From: Sediminibacterium sp.
GTDB taxonomy: Bacteria > Bacteroidota > Bacteroidia > Chitinophagales > Chitinophagaceae
DNA length: 34,844 nt
Assembly (NCBI GenBank): GCA_023263235.1
Contig: JALQXE010000121.1
Location: 1 to 34,844, forward strand
Direction: 5' to 3'
Made by a program: the position numbers and the translations under genes. The notes under the pieces are model-generated. The model worked only from the letters and a program-made list of their open reading frames with translations. It searched no databases and was not told where the DNA came from. This document shows, one piece after another, positions 15,960 to 25,116 of the stretch; the first letter of the stretch is position 1, and each line of letters opens with the position of its first letter.

Positions 15960-16529
15960 ATGAAAATATTAGTTTTTGATAATTACGATTCCTTTACTTA
16001 TAATTTAGTGCAGTTAATTAAGGAAATTGCTACCAGCGCAACAGTGGAAGTGTATCGTAATAATGAAATTGCATTGGAAGCAGTAAAGGCCTATGATAAA
16101 ATTTTATTATCACCTGGACCAGGCATCCCTGCTGAATCTGGGTTGCTGTTGCCTTTAATAAGAGAATATGCTGCTTCTAAATCTATTTTTGGTGTTTGTT
16201 TAGGACAACAAGCTATTGCGGAATCTTTTGGAGGAAGCTTAAGTAATTTAAGCAAAGTGTATCACGGAATTGCAACGCCTGTTCATTTAACAGCCAAAGC
16301 TTCCTTGTTTGATGGATTGCCCAAAACATTTAATGTTGGACGATACCATAGTTGGGTTGTGAATGAGTATGATTTGCCTTCCGAATTAATGGTTACTTCC
16401 AAAGATGATGAGGGGTTTATCATGTCCTTGGAACACAAAACCTATGATGTAAAGGGTGTTCAATATCATCCTGAAAGTGTGTTAACACCCGATGGCGCAA
16501 AAATTATTGCGAACTGGTTAAAAAATTAA
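15960..16529 (+). CDS. trpG: Anthranilate synthase component II (glutamine amidotransferase)
   Basis: A 189-residue class I glutamine amidotransferase that supplies ammonia to TrpE. The catalytic triad is visible: Cys80 in FGVCLGQQ, and His170 and Glu172 in GVQYHPESVL. KILVFDNYDSFTYNLVQ and LLSPGPGIPAESG are the usual glutamine-binding and oxyanion segments. It is a separate gene, not fused to trpE or trpD as in some bacteria. The same protein may also serve PabB in folate synthesis, since TrpG and PabA are often shared; no pabB is seen here. trpD starts 27 bases later. Confidence 0.96.
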   Translation: MKILVFDNYDSFTYNLVQLIKEIATSATVEVYRNNEIALEAVKAYDKILLSPGPGIPAESGLLLPLIREYAASKSIFGVCLGQQAIAESFGGSLSNLSKVYHGIATPVHLTAKASLFDGLPKTFNVGRYHSWVVNEYDLPSELMVTSKDDEGFIMSLEHKTYDVKGVQYHPESVLTPDGAKIIANWLKN

Positions 16530-16556
16530 AAATGAACAAGATTTTAAAATACTAAG

Positions 16557-17549
16557 ATGAAAAAATTATTACAATATTTATTTGAACATAAAACGCTAAC
16601 GCGAGAGCAGGCAAAAGATGTGTTGGTGCAAATTTCACAGGGTGCTTTCAATGAACATGAAGTTACTTCATTTGTTACCGTGTTTTTAATGCGTAGCATA
16701 ACCATTGAGGAATTAATGGGCTTTAGAGATGCATTGTTATCACTTGCAGTGAAAGTAGATTTAGGAGTAGATAATGCCATTGATATTGTTGGAACTGGTG
16801 GAGACGGGAAAGACACTTTCAACATTTCAACATTGGCCTGTTTTATAGTGGCTGGTGCTGGTCAGCCCGTTGTAAAACATGGTAATTATGGTGCTTCTAG
16901 CGTTAGTGGGTCATCAAATGTAATGGAGCAATTGGGCTATAGTTTTAAGAATGATCAAACACAACTTGCAAAGGAGGTTAAGGAAGCAGGAATTTGCTTT
17001 TTACACGCGCCCTTATTTCACCCAGCTTTAAAAACAGTAGGCCCTATTAGAAGAAATATTGGCGTACGTACTTTTTTCAACATGTTAGGACCCATAGTGA
17101 ATCCAGCGCAACCAAAATATCAGTTAATTGGGGTATACAATTTAGAAATGGCACGTATTTATAATTATGTGCTACAATCTTTAGGAAAAGAATTTACATT
17201 AATAAATAGTTTGGATGGATATGATGAAATTTCATTAACCACCGATACTAAAATTGTAACCAACAAAGGTGAATTTACCTTGTCGCCTTATGCATTGGGT
17301 AAAAAAAGAGTAATGCCTGGTGATTTATCGGGAGGCGAAACTGTTGAAGCAGCTGCAACTATATTTAAAAATATTATTCAAGGTAAAGGAACTTGGTCGC
17401 AAAATGCAGTGGTTTTAGCAAATGCTGCTATGGCATTAAACTTAACGGGTAAATACGAAAATTACGAAGCCGCTTATCAAGCAGCAGTGTCTAGTTTAGA
17501 ATCAGGTGCTGCCAATAATTGTTTACAAAAATTAATTAGTCTTCAATAA
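16557..17549 (+). CDS. trpD: Anthranilate phosphoribosyltransferase
   Basis: A 330-residue enzyme joining anthranilate to PRPP. GTGGDGKDTFNIST at 79-92 binds the PRPP pyrophosphate and metal, VVKHGNYGASSVSGSSNVMEQLG follows as the second conserved loop, and RNIGVRTFFNMLGPIVNPA binds anthranilate. Like HisG it draws on PRPP, one metabolic link between the two pathways packed here. Its TAA shares a base with the trpC ATG at 17549, implying coupled translation. Confidence 0.97.
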   Translation: MKKLLQYLFEHKTLTREQAKDVLVQISQGAFNEHEVTSFVTVFLMRSITIEELMGFRDALLSLAVKVDLGVDNAIDIVGTGGDGKDTFNISTLACFIVAGAGQPVVKHGNYGASSVSGSSNVMEQLGYSFKNDQTQLAKEVKEAGICFLHAPLFHPALKTVGPIRRNIGVRTFFNMLGPIVNPAQPKYQLIGVYNLEMARIYNYVLQSLGKEFTLINSLDGYDEISLTTDTKIVTNKGEFTLSPYALGKKRVMPGDLSGGETVEAAATIFKNIIQGKGTWSQNAVVLANAAMALNLTGKYENYEAAYQAAVSSLESGAANNCLQKLISLQ

Positions 17550-18343
17550 TGAGCACCAATATTTTAGAAAAAATTGTAGCAAGCAAGTTTGGCGAAATAG
17601 CTGAAAGAAAAAAGCAAGTAAGTATTGCTCAATTAGAAGCAATGCCCTTATTTGAAAAACAATGCTATTCCTTAAAAGCCAATTTATTGAATGTTTCTAA
17701 AACAGGAATAATTGCTGAATTTAAAAGACAATCTCCTTCAAAAGGGATTATAAACAATACTGCGCAAGTGGAAGTAGTAACAAATGCTTATTCGCAATTT
17801 GGGGCTGCAGGGGTTTCGGTTTTAACGGATGGTCCATTTTTTGGCGGAAGTTTAGAAGACTTATCTGTGGCTGTTCAAAATGCGATTCCGGTATTAAGAA
17901 AAGAATTTATCATTGATGCTTTTCAAATTATTGAAGCTAAGGCATATGGAGCTTCGGTTATTTTGTTAATTGCATCCTGCTTAACACCAACTCAAACCCA
18001 AGAATTGGCTATTACTGCTAAAAAATTAGGCATGGAAGTGTTATTGGAATTACATGATGAATCCGAATTAGGTCATGTATGTGAAGCGGTGGATTTTGTA
18101 GGCATTAACAATAGAAGTTTAAAATCTTTCGAAGTAAATATTGAGCACTCATTAAAGTTAAAAGACATGTTGCCAAAGGGAAAATTAAGTATTGCGGAGA
18201 GTGGGATTTATGATTTGGCAACCTTTCAACTTTTAAAACAAGAAGGCTTTGATGGTTTTTTAATGGGAGAGTATTTTATGAAACAGGAAGATCCTGCAAA
18301 AGCATTTGAGGATTTTAGTAACCAAATTAAAAGCGGGGTATAA
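17549..18343 (+). CDS. trpC: Indole-3-glycerol-phosphate synthase
   Basis: A 264-residue (beta/alpha)8 barrel that closes the indole ring of CdRP. IIAEFKRQSPSKGII carries the catalytic Glu/Lys of strand 1, VLRKEFIIDAFQIIEAKAYGASVILLI the catalytic lysine of strand 3, LLELHDESEL and VDFVGINNRSLKSFEV the later strands, and LSIAESGIYD the phosphate-side serine and glycine. It stands alone, not fused to TrpF as in E. coli. It overlaps trpD by one base and precedes trpF by 25 bases. Confidence 0.97.
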   Translation: MSTNILEKIVASKFGEIAERKKQVSIAQLEAMPLFEKQCYSLKANLLNVSKTGIIAEFKRQSPSKGIINNTAQVEVVTNAYSQFGAAGVSVLTDGPFFGGSLEDLSVAVQNAIPVLRKEFIIDAFQIIEAKAYGASVILLIASCLTPTQTQELAITAKKLGMEVLLELHDESELGHVCEAVDFVGINNRSLKSFEVNIEHSLKLKDMLPKGKLSIAESGIYDLATFQLLKQEGFDGFLMGEYFMKQEDPAKAFEDFSNQIKSGV

Positions 18344-18368
18344 AAATATTTGGATTAAAAAAAATGTT

Positions 18369-19028
18369 ATGAGAACATTGAAAATAAAAGTTTGCGGCAT
18401 CACCCATATAGAACAGGCCATTGCTTTGGAAGCGATGGGGGTAGATTGCATTGGCTTTATTTTTTATGGACCTTCCAAAAGGTATGTTTTAAATAGTGTA
18501 ACCTTAAGTGATGTAAAATCTTTTACACCAATCCATGCAAAAAAAGTGGGAGTGTTTGTTAATGAGCCTATTGAAAGTTTGGTTCAAACAGTAATAGCAG
18601 CTGGACTTAATATGATTCAATTACACGGAGACGAGGATCTTGTATACTTTGAGCAATTAAAGTTAAGCTTATCTCAAGTGGGTTTGGATCATGTGGAATT
18701 GATAAAAGTATTTAGAGTGGGTGATAAAATGCCAACGCTGGCTCCATTCGAAAATGCTGCAGATTATTATTTGTTTGACACAGATAGTAAAATGTATGGA
18801 GGTACAGGAGCACACTTTAATTGGGAGCTAATTAAGAGTAATGTAATTGGTAAACCCTATTTTTTAAGTGGCGGTATTGGTCCAAATGATATAGGTGGTA
18901 TTGAAGTAATGAAAAAAACCAAAGCAGGTAGTGACCTATTTGCATTGGATATTAATAGTCAATTTGAAATAGCACCAGGTTATAAAAATGTTGAAAAAAT
19001 TAAATCCTTTATATATGCACTCGTTTAA
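18369..19028 (+). CDS. trpF: Phosphoribosylanthranilate isomerase
   Basis: A 219-residue (beta/alpha)8 barrel that performs the Amadori rearrangement of PRA to CdRP. I start it at 18369 ([13 protein letters not shown]), which puts the catalytic Cys9 in its normal place. An upstream ATG at 18306 would add 21 unrelated residues and overlap trpC by 38 bases. [30 protein letters not shown] (Asp137 is the general acid) and [10 protein letters not shown] are diagnostic. Both trpF and hisA are present, so no dual-substrate PriA enzyme is needed. Its end overlaps trpB by 14 bases. Confidence 0.95.
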   Translation: MRTLKIKVCGITHIEQAIALEAMGVDCIGFIFYGPSKRYVLNSVTLSDVKSFTPIHAKKVGVFVNEPIESLVQTVIAAGLNMIQLHGDEDLVYFEQLKLSLSQVGLDHVELIKVFRVGDKMPTLAPFENAADYYLFDTDSKMYGGTGAHFNWELIKSNVIGKPYFLSGGIGPNDIGGIEVMKKTKAGSDLFALDINSQFEIAPGYKNVEKIKSFIYALV

Positions 19029-20226
19029 CAAATCTATCAATTATCAAAATCCTAGTAGCGAAGGTTACTATGGTGATTTTGGAGGTGCGTACATTCCAGA
19101 AATGTTGTACAGTAATGTAGAAACATTAAAAGCACAGTACATAAAAATCATGCAGGATCCTGAGTTTCAAAAGGAGTTTCATGCTTTATTAAATGATTAT
19201 GTAGGCAGACCTACACCTTTGTTTTATGCCGAAAGACTAAGTAAGGAAATAGGAACTAAAATTTATTTAAAAAGGGAGGACTTATGCCATACAGGTGCAC
19301 ATAAAATTAACAATACCATTGGTCAAATATTATTAGCAAAGCGCTTAGGCAAGAAAAAAATAATTGCCGAAACAGGTGCTGGCCAACATGGTGTGGCAAC
19401 GGCAACTGTTTGTGCATTAAAAGGAATGGAATGTGTGGTTTATATGGGTGAAAAAGACATTGAACGTCAGGCGCCTAATGTAGCGCGCATGAAAATGTTA
19501 GGCGCTAAAGTGGTGCCAGCCACAAGTGGAAGTAAAACCTTAAAGGATGCGACCAATGAAGCCATTAGAGCTTGGATTAACGAACCCAATGAAACCCATT
19601 ATATTATTGGTAGTGTGGTTGGGCCGCATCCTTACCCGGATATGGTGGCTCGTTTTCAAAGTGTAATTAGTGCTGAAATTCGCAAGCAGTTAAAAGATAA
19701 AACAGGATCGGAATTACCAACGCATGTAGTGGCATGTGTAGGTGGTGGTTCCAATGCTGCTGGTGCTTTTTATCATTTTTTAAATGAAGCATCAGTGGAC
19801 TTGGTTGCAGTTGAAGCGGCAGGTCATGGAGTACACTCTGGTATGAGTGCAGCTACAACACAATTAGGTAAACCTGGTATTTTACATGGCAGTAAAAGCA
19901 TTTTAATGCAAACTGCCGATGGACAGGTAGTAGAGCCACATAGTATTAGTGCCGGTTTGGACTATCCTGGAATAGGTCCCTTGCATGCTTTCTTGTATGA
20001 AAGTAAGCGTGGTACTTTCACCAGTGCAACCGATGAAGAAGCATTAAAATGGGCTTTTCATTTATCTGAAATAGAAGGAATTATTCCAGCATTAGAAACT
20101 GCACATGCTTTCGCTATTCTTCCAAAAATGAATTTTAAACCAACGGATGTAGTGGTAGTTTGTTTAAGTGGGAGAGGCGACAAGGATTTGGCAACTTATA
20201 TGCAAGCAATGGATTTAAAAAAATAA
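19015..20226 (+). CDS. trpB: Tryptophan synthase beta chain
   Basis: The PLP subunit that condenses indole with serine. I start it at 19015 ([13 protein letters not shown], 403 residues), the usual TrpB length; the ATG at 18988 is inside trpF and adds nine residues. [15 protein letters not shown] opens the protein, [14 protein letters not shown] holds the PLP lysine (Lys97), [17 protein letters not shown] follows, and [12 protein letters not shown] is the phosphate-binding loop. This is the normal TrpB1 form that pairs with TrpA. The gap to trpA is 74 bases, the largest in the trp run; it shows no promoter of the usual form. Confidence 0.96.
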   Translation: MHSFNKSINYQNPSSEGYYGDFGGAYIPEMLYSNVETLKAQYIKIMQDPEFQKEFHALLNDYVGRPTPLFYAERLSKEIGTKIYLKREDLCHTGAHKINNTIGQILLAKRLGKKKIIAETGAGQHGVATATVCALKGMECVVYMGEKDIERQAPNVARMKMLGAKVVPATSGSKTLKDATNEAIRAWINEPNETHYIIGSVVGPHPYPDMVARFQSVISAEIRKQLKDKTGSELPTHVVACVGGGSNAAGAFYHFLNEASVDLVAVEAAGHGVHSGMSAATTQLGKPGILHGSKSILMQTADGQVVEPHSISAGLDYPGIGPLHAFLYESKRGTFTSATDEEALKWAFHLSEIEGIIPALETAHAFAILPKMNFKPTDVVVVCLSGRGDKDLATYMQAMDLKK

Positions 20227-20300
20227 AAAATAAAGTGATAGTGAATAAAGAGTAATAATCTATTCGCAATCAATAATAGATATCATTTAAAGGATTAGTT

Positions 20301-21071
20301 ATGTCAAGGTTATCGGAGTTATTTAAAAATAAAAATGAACGTGTTTTAAATGTGTATTGCACAGCAGGCTTCCCCAAGTTGAATAGTACTTTGCAAGTAA
20401 TGGAAAGTTTACAAGCGAATGGAGCAAATATCATTGAATTGGGTATGCCATACAGTGATCCATTAGCAGACGGCGAAGTGATTCAGTCTAGTGGTAATGT
20501 TGCATTGGCAAATGGGATGACTATTGATACTTTATTTGAACAATTAACAGCAATGCGAAAAACCATACATATCCCTGTTGTTCTTATGGGCTATATGAAT
20601 CCTATTTTGCAATTTGGCTTTGAGGCTTTTTGTAAGAAAGCAAAAGAAGTTGGCGTGGATGGATTAATTCTACCGGATTTGCCTTTGTATGAATTTGAGC
20701 ATATATATGGTAAAACAATTCAAGCTCATGATTTAGACTTTGTATTTTTAGTAACTCCCGAAACGCCTGTAGAAAGATTAAGAAAATTAGATAGTTTAAG
20801 TACAGGTTTTCTGTATGCGGTAAGTTCATCTGCAACTACAGGAAAGGATAAAGATTTTTCACAAGTTGCATTGTATCTGCAAAAACTAAATGCCATGCAA
20901 TTAAAAAATCCTGTATTGGTTGGGTTTGGGATTAAAGACAAAGAAACATTTAATGCAGTTTGTGCTTACTCTAATGGAGCCATTATTGGCTCGGCCTATA
21001 TTCATGCGTTGTCAAAAGGGACCGATATCAATGAAACAACTGCACAATTTTTAAAAGCAGTATTAAATTAA
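20301..21071 (+). CDS. trpA: Tryptophan synthase alpha chain
   Basis: A 256-residue (beta/alpha)8 subunit that splits indole-3-glycerol phosphate and channels indole to TrpB. Catalytic Glu46 and Asp57 lie in IIELGMPYSDPLADGEVIQ. MGYMNPILQFG, GLILPDLPLYE, FLVTPETPVERL and FLYAVSSSATTGKD are conserved strands, and VGFGIKDKETF binds phosphate. It is the last trp gene. hisH follows after 35 bases with no terminator, so transcription most likely runs on into the second his segment. Confidence 0.96.
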   Translation: MSRLSELFKNKNERVLNVYCTAGFPKLNSTLQVMESLQANGANIIELGMPYSDPLADGEVIQSSGNVALANGMTIDTLFEQLTAMRKTIHIPVVLMGYMNPILQFGFEAFCKKAKEVGVDGLILPDLPLYEFEHIYGKTIQAHDLDFVFLVTPETPVERLRKLDSLSTGFLYAVSSSATTGKDKDFSQVALYLQKLNAMQLKNPVLVGFGIKDKETFNAVCAYSNGAIIGSAYIHALSKGTDINETTAQFLKAVLN

Positions 21072-21106
21072 TTTATAAGTTATATTTTCGCAAATCCTAC
21101 CATAAA

Positions 21107-21697
21107 ATGAACACAGTAATCATACAATATAATGCAGGAAATATTCGATCGGTGCTTTATGCATTAGAGCGATTAGGTGTGCAGGCAACTGTGACAGACA
21201 ATGTGGAGGCGATACAAGCAGCAGATAAGGTAATATTTCCTGGCGTGGGTGAGGCCAGTACTGCCATGCAATATTTAAAAGAAAGAGGATTGGATAAAGT
21301 GATTGTAAATTTAAAACAGCCAGTGTTTGGTATTTGTTTAGGTATGCAATTAATGTGTGCTTATTCCGAGGAAAACAATACAAGTTGTTTGGGTATTTTT
21401 GATGAGCAGGTAAAATTATTTATGCCTAGTGATGCTTCCATTAAAGTACCTCAAATTGGGTGGAATACCATTTCAAATTTAAAGACTAATTTATTTAAAG
21501 GAGTAGCCGAAGAAAGCTATGCTTATTTTGTACATGGCTACTATGCTGCAATAGGCAAACATACTATTGGAACTACTCATTATGAGCAGCCATATAGTTG
21601 TGCTTTGCATAAGGATAATTTTTACGGTGTACAATTTCACCCTGAAAAATCGGCAAATGTGGGCGAACAGATTATTCAAAACTTTTTAAGCTTATAA
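21107..21697 (+). CDS. hisH: Imidazole glycerol phosphate synthase, glutaminase subunit
   Basis: A 196-residue class I glutamine amidotransferase that feeds ammonia to HisF. The nucleophile is Cys77 in FGICLGMQLM, and GVQFHPEKSAN supplies the His and Glu. VIIQYNAGNIRSVLYALERLG and FPGVGEASTAMQYLKERGL are the HisH-specific openings. It is the first gene after the trp insertion, in the position it would occupy directly after hisB in an uninterrupted operon. A TATATTTT at 21081-21088 is one base from the -7 consensus but has no -33 partner, so an internal promoter is only a weak possibility. hisA starts two bases after its stop. Confidence 0.96.
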   Translation: MNTVIIQYNAGNIRSVLYALERLGVQATVTDNVEAIQAADKVIFPGVGEASTAMQYLKERGLDKVIVNLKQPVFGICLGMQLMCAYSEENNTSCLGIFDEQVKLFMPSDASIKVPQIGWNTISNLKTNLFKGVAEESYAYFVHGYYAAIGKHTIGTTHYEQPYSCALHKDNFYGVQFHPEKSANVGEQIIQNFLSL

Positions 21698-21699
21698 CC

Positions 21700-22425
21700 A
21701 TGCAAATTATTCCAGCCATTGATTTAATTGATGGTAAATGTGTCCGTTTAACTGAAGGGGACTATACGCAAAAGAAAATATACAATGAGGATCCATTGGA
21801 AATAGCTAAGGCTTTTGAGGGCATTGGCTTAATGCGTTTACATTTGGTTGATTTAGACGGCGCCAAAGCTGGAGAGGTAGTGAATTGGAAGGTATTGGAA
21901 AAAATAGCGAATCATACGCGCTTGAAAATAGATTTTGGTGGAGGAATAAAAAATGAGCGTACATTAAAAACAGTATTTGATACAGGAGCTACTTTTGCTA
22001 CCATTGGAAGCCTGGCTGTTAAAAGCAGGGATATTTTTGAAGCGTGGATTGAACGTTTTGGTGCAGCAGTTTTTATGCTTGGAGCAGATGTTTTTGAAGA
22101 AAAAATTGCCATTGGTGGCTGGTTGGAAAAAACAGATATTGATGTGTATACTTTTATGCAGTCCTATATGAATAAAGGGGTGTCACAGATTTTCTGTACC
22201 GATATTCAAAAGGACGGAAAGTTGCAAGGCCCTTCGATTGATTTGTACAAAAAAATAATTGCAAAATTTCCTGCCTTGCAATTGATTGCCAGTGGGGGTG
22301 TAAGTAACTTGCAGGATTTAATTGCATTGCGCGCAATTGGTTGTGATGCAGCCATTGTGGGGAAGGCGATATATGAAAACCGAATTACATTGCAAGAATT
22401 GAGCAAGTTTCAAGAAATAAAATAA
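21700..22425 (+). CDS. hisA: ProFAR isomerase (phosphoribosylformimino-AICAR-P isomerase)
   Basis: A 241-residue (beta/alpha)8 barrel catalysing the Amadori rearrangement of ProFAR to PRFAR. The catalytic aspartates are Asp8 (QIIPAIDLIDGKCVRLTEG) and Asp130 (FMLGADVFE). LKIDFGGGIKNERTL and LIASGGVSNLQDLIALRAIGC bind the two phosphates. Its half-barrel repeats resemble HisF, and it belongs to the same superfamily as TrpF, encoded 3 kb upstream. hisF follows after 46 bases. Confidence 0.96.
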   Translation: MQIIPAIDLIDGKCVRLTEGDYTQKKIYNEDPLEIAKAFEGIGLMRLHLVDLDGAKAGEVVNWKVLEKIANHTRLKIDFGGGIKNERTLKTVFDTGATFATIGSLAVKSRDIFEAWIERFGAAVFMLGADVFEEKIAIGGWLEKTDIDVYTFMQSYMNKGVSQIFCTDIQKDGKLQGPSIDLYKKIIAKFPALQLIASGGVSNLQDLIALRAIGCDAAIVGKAIYENRITLQELSKFQEIK

Positions 22426-22471
22426 TAACCAGCTTTCATTCATAAAAAATTAAGCTTTTCAATAAATAAAA

Positions 22472-23230
22472 ATGTTAACCAAAAGAATCATACCCTGTTT
22501 AGATATCAAAGACGGACGCACGGTTAAGGGCATTAACTTTGAACAAATACGAGATGCAGGTGATCCCATTGAATTGGGCGCATTTTATGCAGAGCAAGGT
22601 GCTGATGAATTGGTATTTTTGGATATCACGGCAACGGTGGAGAAAAGAAAAACTTTGAGTGCACTTGTAAATAAGATTGCACATAAAATAAATATTCCAT
22701 TTACCGTTGGTGGAGGTATTAAAACCGAGGAGGATGTAAGTGTATTACTACAAAATGGGGCAGATAAAATTTCAGTGAATACTGCTGCATTTTTAGATCC
22801 TACCGTTATCAGTCGTTTTGCAAAAAATTTTGGTAGTCAATGTGTGGTATTAGCCATTGATATAAAATGTGAGGAGGATAATAATTGGTACGTATATTTA
22901 AATGGAGGAAGAACCAAAACCAATAAATTAGTGACCGATTGGGCAAAAGAAGCAGTGGAATTGGGAGTGGGGGAAATATTATTAACATCTATGAATCACG
23001 ACGGTACCAAACAAGGTTTTGCATTAGATATTACTGCACAGCTGGCGGAAATCTTACCCGTCCCCATCATTGCCTCAGGTGGCGGTGGGAATGCGCAACA
23101 TTTTTATGATGCATTTACAAAAGGTAAAGCAGATGCGGCATTAGCGGCGAGTATATTCCATTATAAAGAAGTGGCAATCCCAGACTTAAAAAAATATTTA
23201 CATGATAAAGGGTTGTCGATTCGATTATAA
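22472..23230 (+). CDS. hisF: Imidazole glycerol phosphate synthase, cyclase subunit
   Basis: A 252-residue (beta/alpha)8 barrel that with HisH makes imidazole glycerol phosphate and AICAR. Asp11 ([16 protein letters not shown]) and Asp130 ([10 protein letters not shown]) are the catalytic pair. [36 protein letters not shown] and [14 protein letters not shown] are diagnostic. The AICAR produced feeds into purine synthesis, which regenerates the ATP used by HisG. hisIE begins 72 bases later; that gap holds nothing recognisable. Confidence 0.97.
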   Translation: MLTKRIIPCLDIKDGRTVKGINFEQIRDAGDPIELGAFYAEQGADELVFLDITATVEKRKTLSALVNKIAHKINIPFTVGGGIKTEEDVSVLLQNGADKISVNTAAFLDPTVISRFAKNFGSQCVVLAIDIKCEEDNNWYVYLNGGRTKTNKLVTDWAKEAVELGVGEILLTSMNHDGTKQGFALDITAQLAEILPVPIIASGGGGNAQHFYDAFTKGKADAALAASIFHYKEVAIPDLKKYLHDKGLSIRL

Positions 23231-23302
23231 AATTCAATTCGTTAATTATTTTCAACCAAATATGCTAGAAACAATCATCAAATACATTTAATACTACAAA
23301 TT

Positions 23303-23905
23303 ATGAATATTCATTTTTCAAAATACGCAGACGGATTAGTACCAACAATTGTGCAAGATGCAGTTACAAAAGCCGTGCTTATGATGGGCTTTATGAATCA
23401 AGAAGCGATTGATACAACCTTGTCACTAAAAAAAGTCACTTTTTTTAGTAGGTCAAAATCAAGATTGTGGACCAAGGGAGAGGAAAGCGGCAACTTTCTT
23501 AATTATGTTAGTATGTCGGTTGATTGTGATAACGACAGTTTATTAATACAAGCAAATCCGGTAGGTCCTGTTTGTCACAATGGGACTGGTACCTGCTGGG
23601 GCTCCGAAAATCAACCTTCTAGCACAGCGTTTTTAGCCAATTTAGAAGCGGTCATTGAGGAAAGAAAAACTGCAGCTCCAGATAGTTCTTACGTAGCAAG
23701 CTTATTTGCAAACGGGATCAATAAAATTGCACAAAAAGTTGGGGAGGAGGCCGTTGAAATGGTTATTGAAGCAAAAGACAATAATGAAAAGCTATTTTTA
23801 GATGAATCTGCTGATCTTTTATTTCACTATCTAATTTTGCTGCAATCTAAGGGCTATAAATTAGCCGATGTTGTTAATATTTTGGAAAAGAGGCATAAGC
23901 CTTAA
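23303..23905 (+). CDS. hisIE: Bifunctional phosphoribosyl-AMP cyclohydrolase / phosphoribosyl-ATP pyrophosphatase
   Basis: A 200-residue fusion for steps two and three of histidine synthesis. The HisI half (1 to ~108) has MMGFMNQEAI, SRSKSRLWTKGEESGN and the metal-binding set around VDCDNDSLL (Asp74-Cys75-Asp76), Cys91 and Cys98 (HNGTGTCWG). The HisE half (~112-200) has INKIAQKVGEEAVEMVIEAKD and DESADLLFHYLILL, the helical MazG-like pyrophosphohydrolase core. It is the last gene of the block. No hairpin terminator is evident in the 62 bases before the TlpA-like gene, where a new -7 element appears. Confidence 0.96.
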   Translation: MNIHFSKYADGLVPTIVQDAVTKAVLMMGFMNQEAIDTTLSLKKVTFFSRSKSRLWTKGEESGNFLNYVSMSVDCDNDSLLIQANPVGPVCHNGTGTCWGSENQPSSTAFLANLEAVIEERKTAAPDSSYVASLFANGINKIAQKVGEEAVEMVIEAKDNNEKLFLDESADLLFHYLILLQSKGYKLADVVNILEKRHKP

Positions 23906-23927
23906 AACAAGCTGGGGAAAATAATCT

Positions 23928-23935
23928 TATATTTG
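23928..23935 (+). promoter_or_regulatory. Probable -7 element (TATATTTG) of the TlpA-like gene
   Basis: TATATTTG fits TAnnTTTG exactly and lies 32 bases before the ATG at 23968, but no TTG is found at the expected spacing upstream. Promoter likely but incomplete. Confidence 0.4.
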
Positions 23936-23967
23936 AAATGCAATTGTTGCAACTATAAATTTATACT

Positions 23968-25050
23968 ATGAAAAAAATAACTGGATTCGTTTTATTAATG
24001 ATTTCATTTGTTACATTGAATGCGCAGGGTTTAAAAGTGACAGGAGAATTAACAAACTTGCCTGATAATACAGAGATTTCATTAATGGATGGGGTAACCA
24101 ACCAAGAAGTGGCAAAATCTACTGCAATGAGCGGTAAGTTCACATTGTCTGGAAAAACTGACAACGCCTCTATCTTTTTATTGAGCTTTAATGGGGTGCA
24201 ACAAAAAATTCCTTTATTTATTGGGAACGATCAAATTAACTTAAAAGGAGATTTGAAGGATATTAATGCAATTAAGTTTGAAGGATCTTTGACGCATGAT
24301 GTATACATGGATTATATGGCTGTGATTACACCATTAATTGAGCCGTATATTAAGAGTATGCAGGCCGCGCAAATTGAAAAAAATCAACTTAAGAAAGACT
24401 CTATTAATAAGTCAAGCGATGTTTTAAGTAAGATTGTTACAGACAACTTTAAACAATTAGCGAACAAATACAACCAATCACCTGTTTCAACTTTATTTTT
24501 GATTCAGTTTGCAAATATGTTCCCTGTGATTAAAGACGAAATGCCAGCTATTTATGCATCTTTTACAGGGGAAGCCAAAAAAGGTCCTTTTGCTGCCATG
24601 TTAGATAAAACTGTTGCAGTTGCTGAGGTCGGAAAAATAGGCACAGTGCTTCCTGAATTTTCTCAAAATGATGCTTCTGGTAAATCAGTTAGCTTAAGTT
24701 CTTTGAGAGGTAAATATGTTTTAATTGATTTTTGGGCTAGTTGGTGTGGTCCTTGTAGAGCAGAAAACCCTAATGTAGTTAAGGCATTTAATGCCTATAA
24801 GTCAAAAGGCTTTACTGTTTTAGGTGTTTCATTAGATCAAGATAAAGCAAAGTGGTTAGAAGCAATAAAAAAGGACGGTTTGGCTTGGACCCAAGTGAGT
24901 GATTTGAAATATTGGAATAATGCGGTAGCGCAACAATTTGGCATTCAAAGTATTCCTGCTAATTTTTTAATTGATCCGAATGGAGTAGTTATTGGTAAAG
25001 ATTTAAGAGGAGAGGATTTAGAAAGAGCATTGGCAAAAAATATAAAATAA
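23968..25050 (+). CDS. Exported TlpA/ResA-like thiol-disulfide oxidoreductase
   Basis: A 360-residue exported protein. MKKITGFVLLMISFVTLNAQ is the signal peptide. Residues ~22-110 form a DUF4369-like beta-domain (LKVTGELTNLPDNTEISLMDG). A helical linker follows, and ~225-360 is a Redoxin/AhpC-TSA thioredoxin domain with LIDFWASWCGPCRAENP, active-site Cys260 and Cys263. SIPANFLIDPNGVVIGKDLRGEDL holds the cis-proline after Ile. Proteins of this design are frequent in Bacteroidota and reduce or shuffle disulfides in the periplasm, sometimes for cytochrome c maturation. It is closed by a strong hairpin at 25085. Confidence 0.88.
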   Translation: MKKITGFVLLMISFVTLNAQGLKVTGELTNLPDNTEISLMDGVTNQEVAKSTAMSGKFTLSGKTDNASIFLLSFNGVQQKIPLFIGNDQINLKGDLKDINAIKFEGSLTHDVYMDYMAVITPLIEPYIKSMQAAQIEKNQLKKDSINKSSDVLSKIVTDNFKQLANKYNQSPVSTLFLIQFANMFPVIKDEMPAIYASFTGEAKKGPFAAMLDKTVAVAEVGKIGTVLPEFSQNDASGKSVSLSSLRGKYVLIDFWASWCGPCRAENPNVVKAFNAYKSKGFTVLGVSLDQDKAKWLEAIKKDGLAWTQVSDLKYWNNAVAQQFGIQSIPANFLIDPNGVVIGKDLRGEDLERALAKNIK

Positions 25051-25084
25051 CGGATTTTTAAAAGTTAATCTTACAGTTTTCAAT

Positions 25085-25116
25085 AAAAAAGCCCTAAATT
25101 ATTTTAGGGCTTTTTT
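25085..25116. terminator. Bidirectional intrinsic terminator
   Basis: AAAAAAGCCCTAAA (25085-25098) pairs perfectly with TTTAGGGCTTTTTT (25103-25116) around a TTAT loop. It has a U-tract on both strands and so ends both the TlpA-like gene and the convergent YffB-like gene, whose stop codon (25099-25101) is in the loop. Confidence 0.88.

Noticed and set aside
20258..20281. ATCTATT / AATAGAT inverted repeat between trpB and trpA
   Set aside because: Only seven A/T-rich pairs with a 10-base loop and no T-tract; too weak to call a terminator or operator.
23231..23302. Tiny frame MLETIIKYI between hisF and hisIE
   Set aside because: Nine codons, no codon run and no hairpin; nothing supports a leader peptide.
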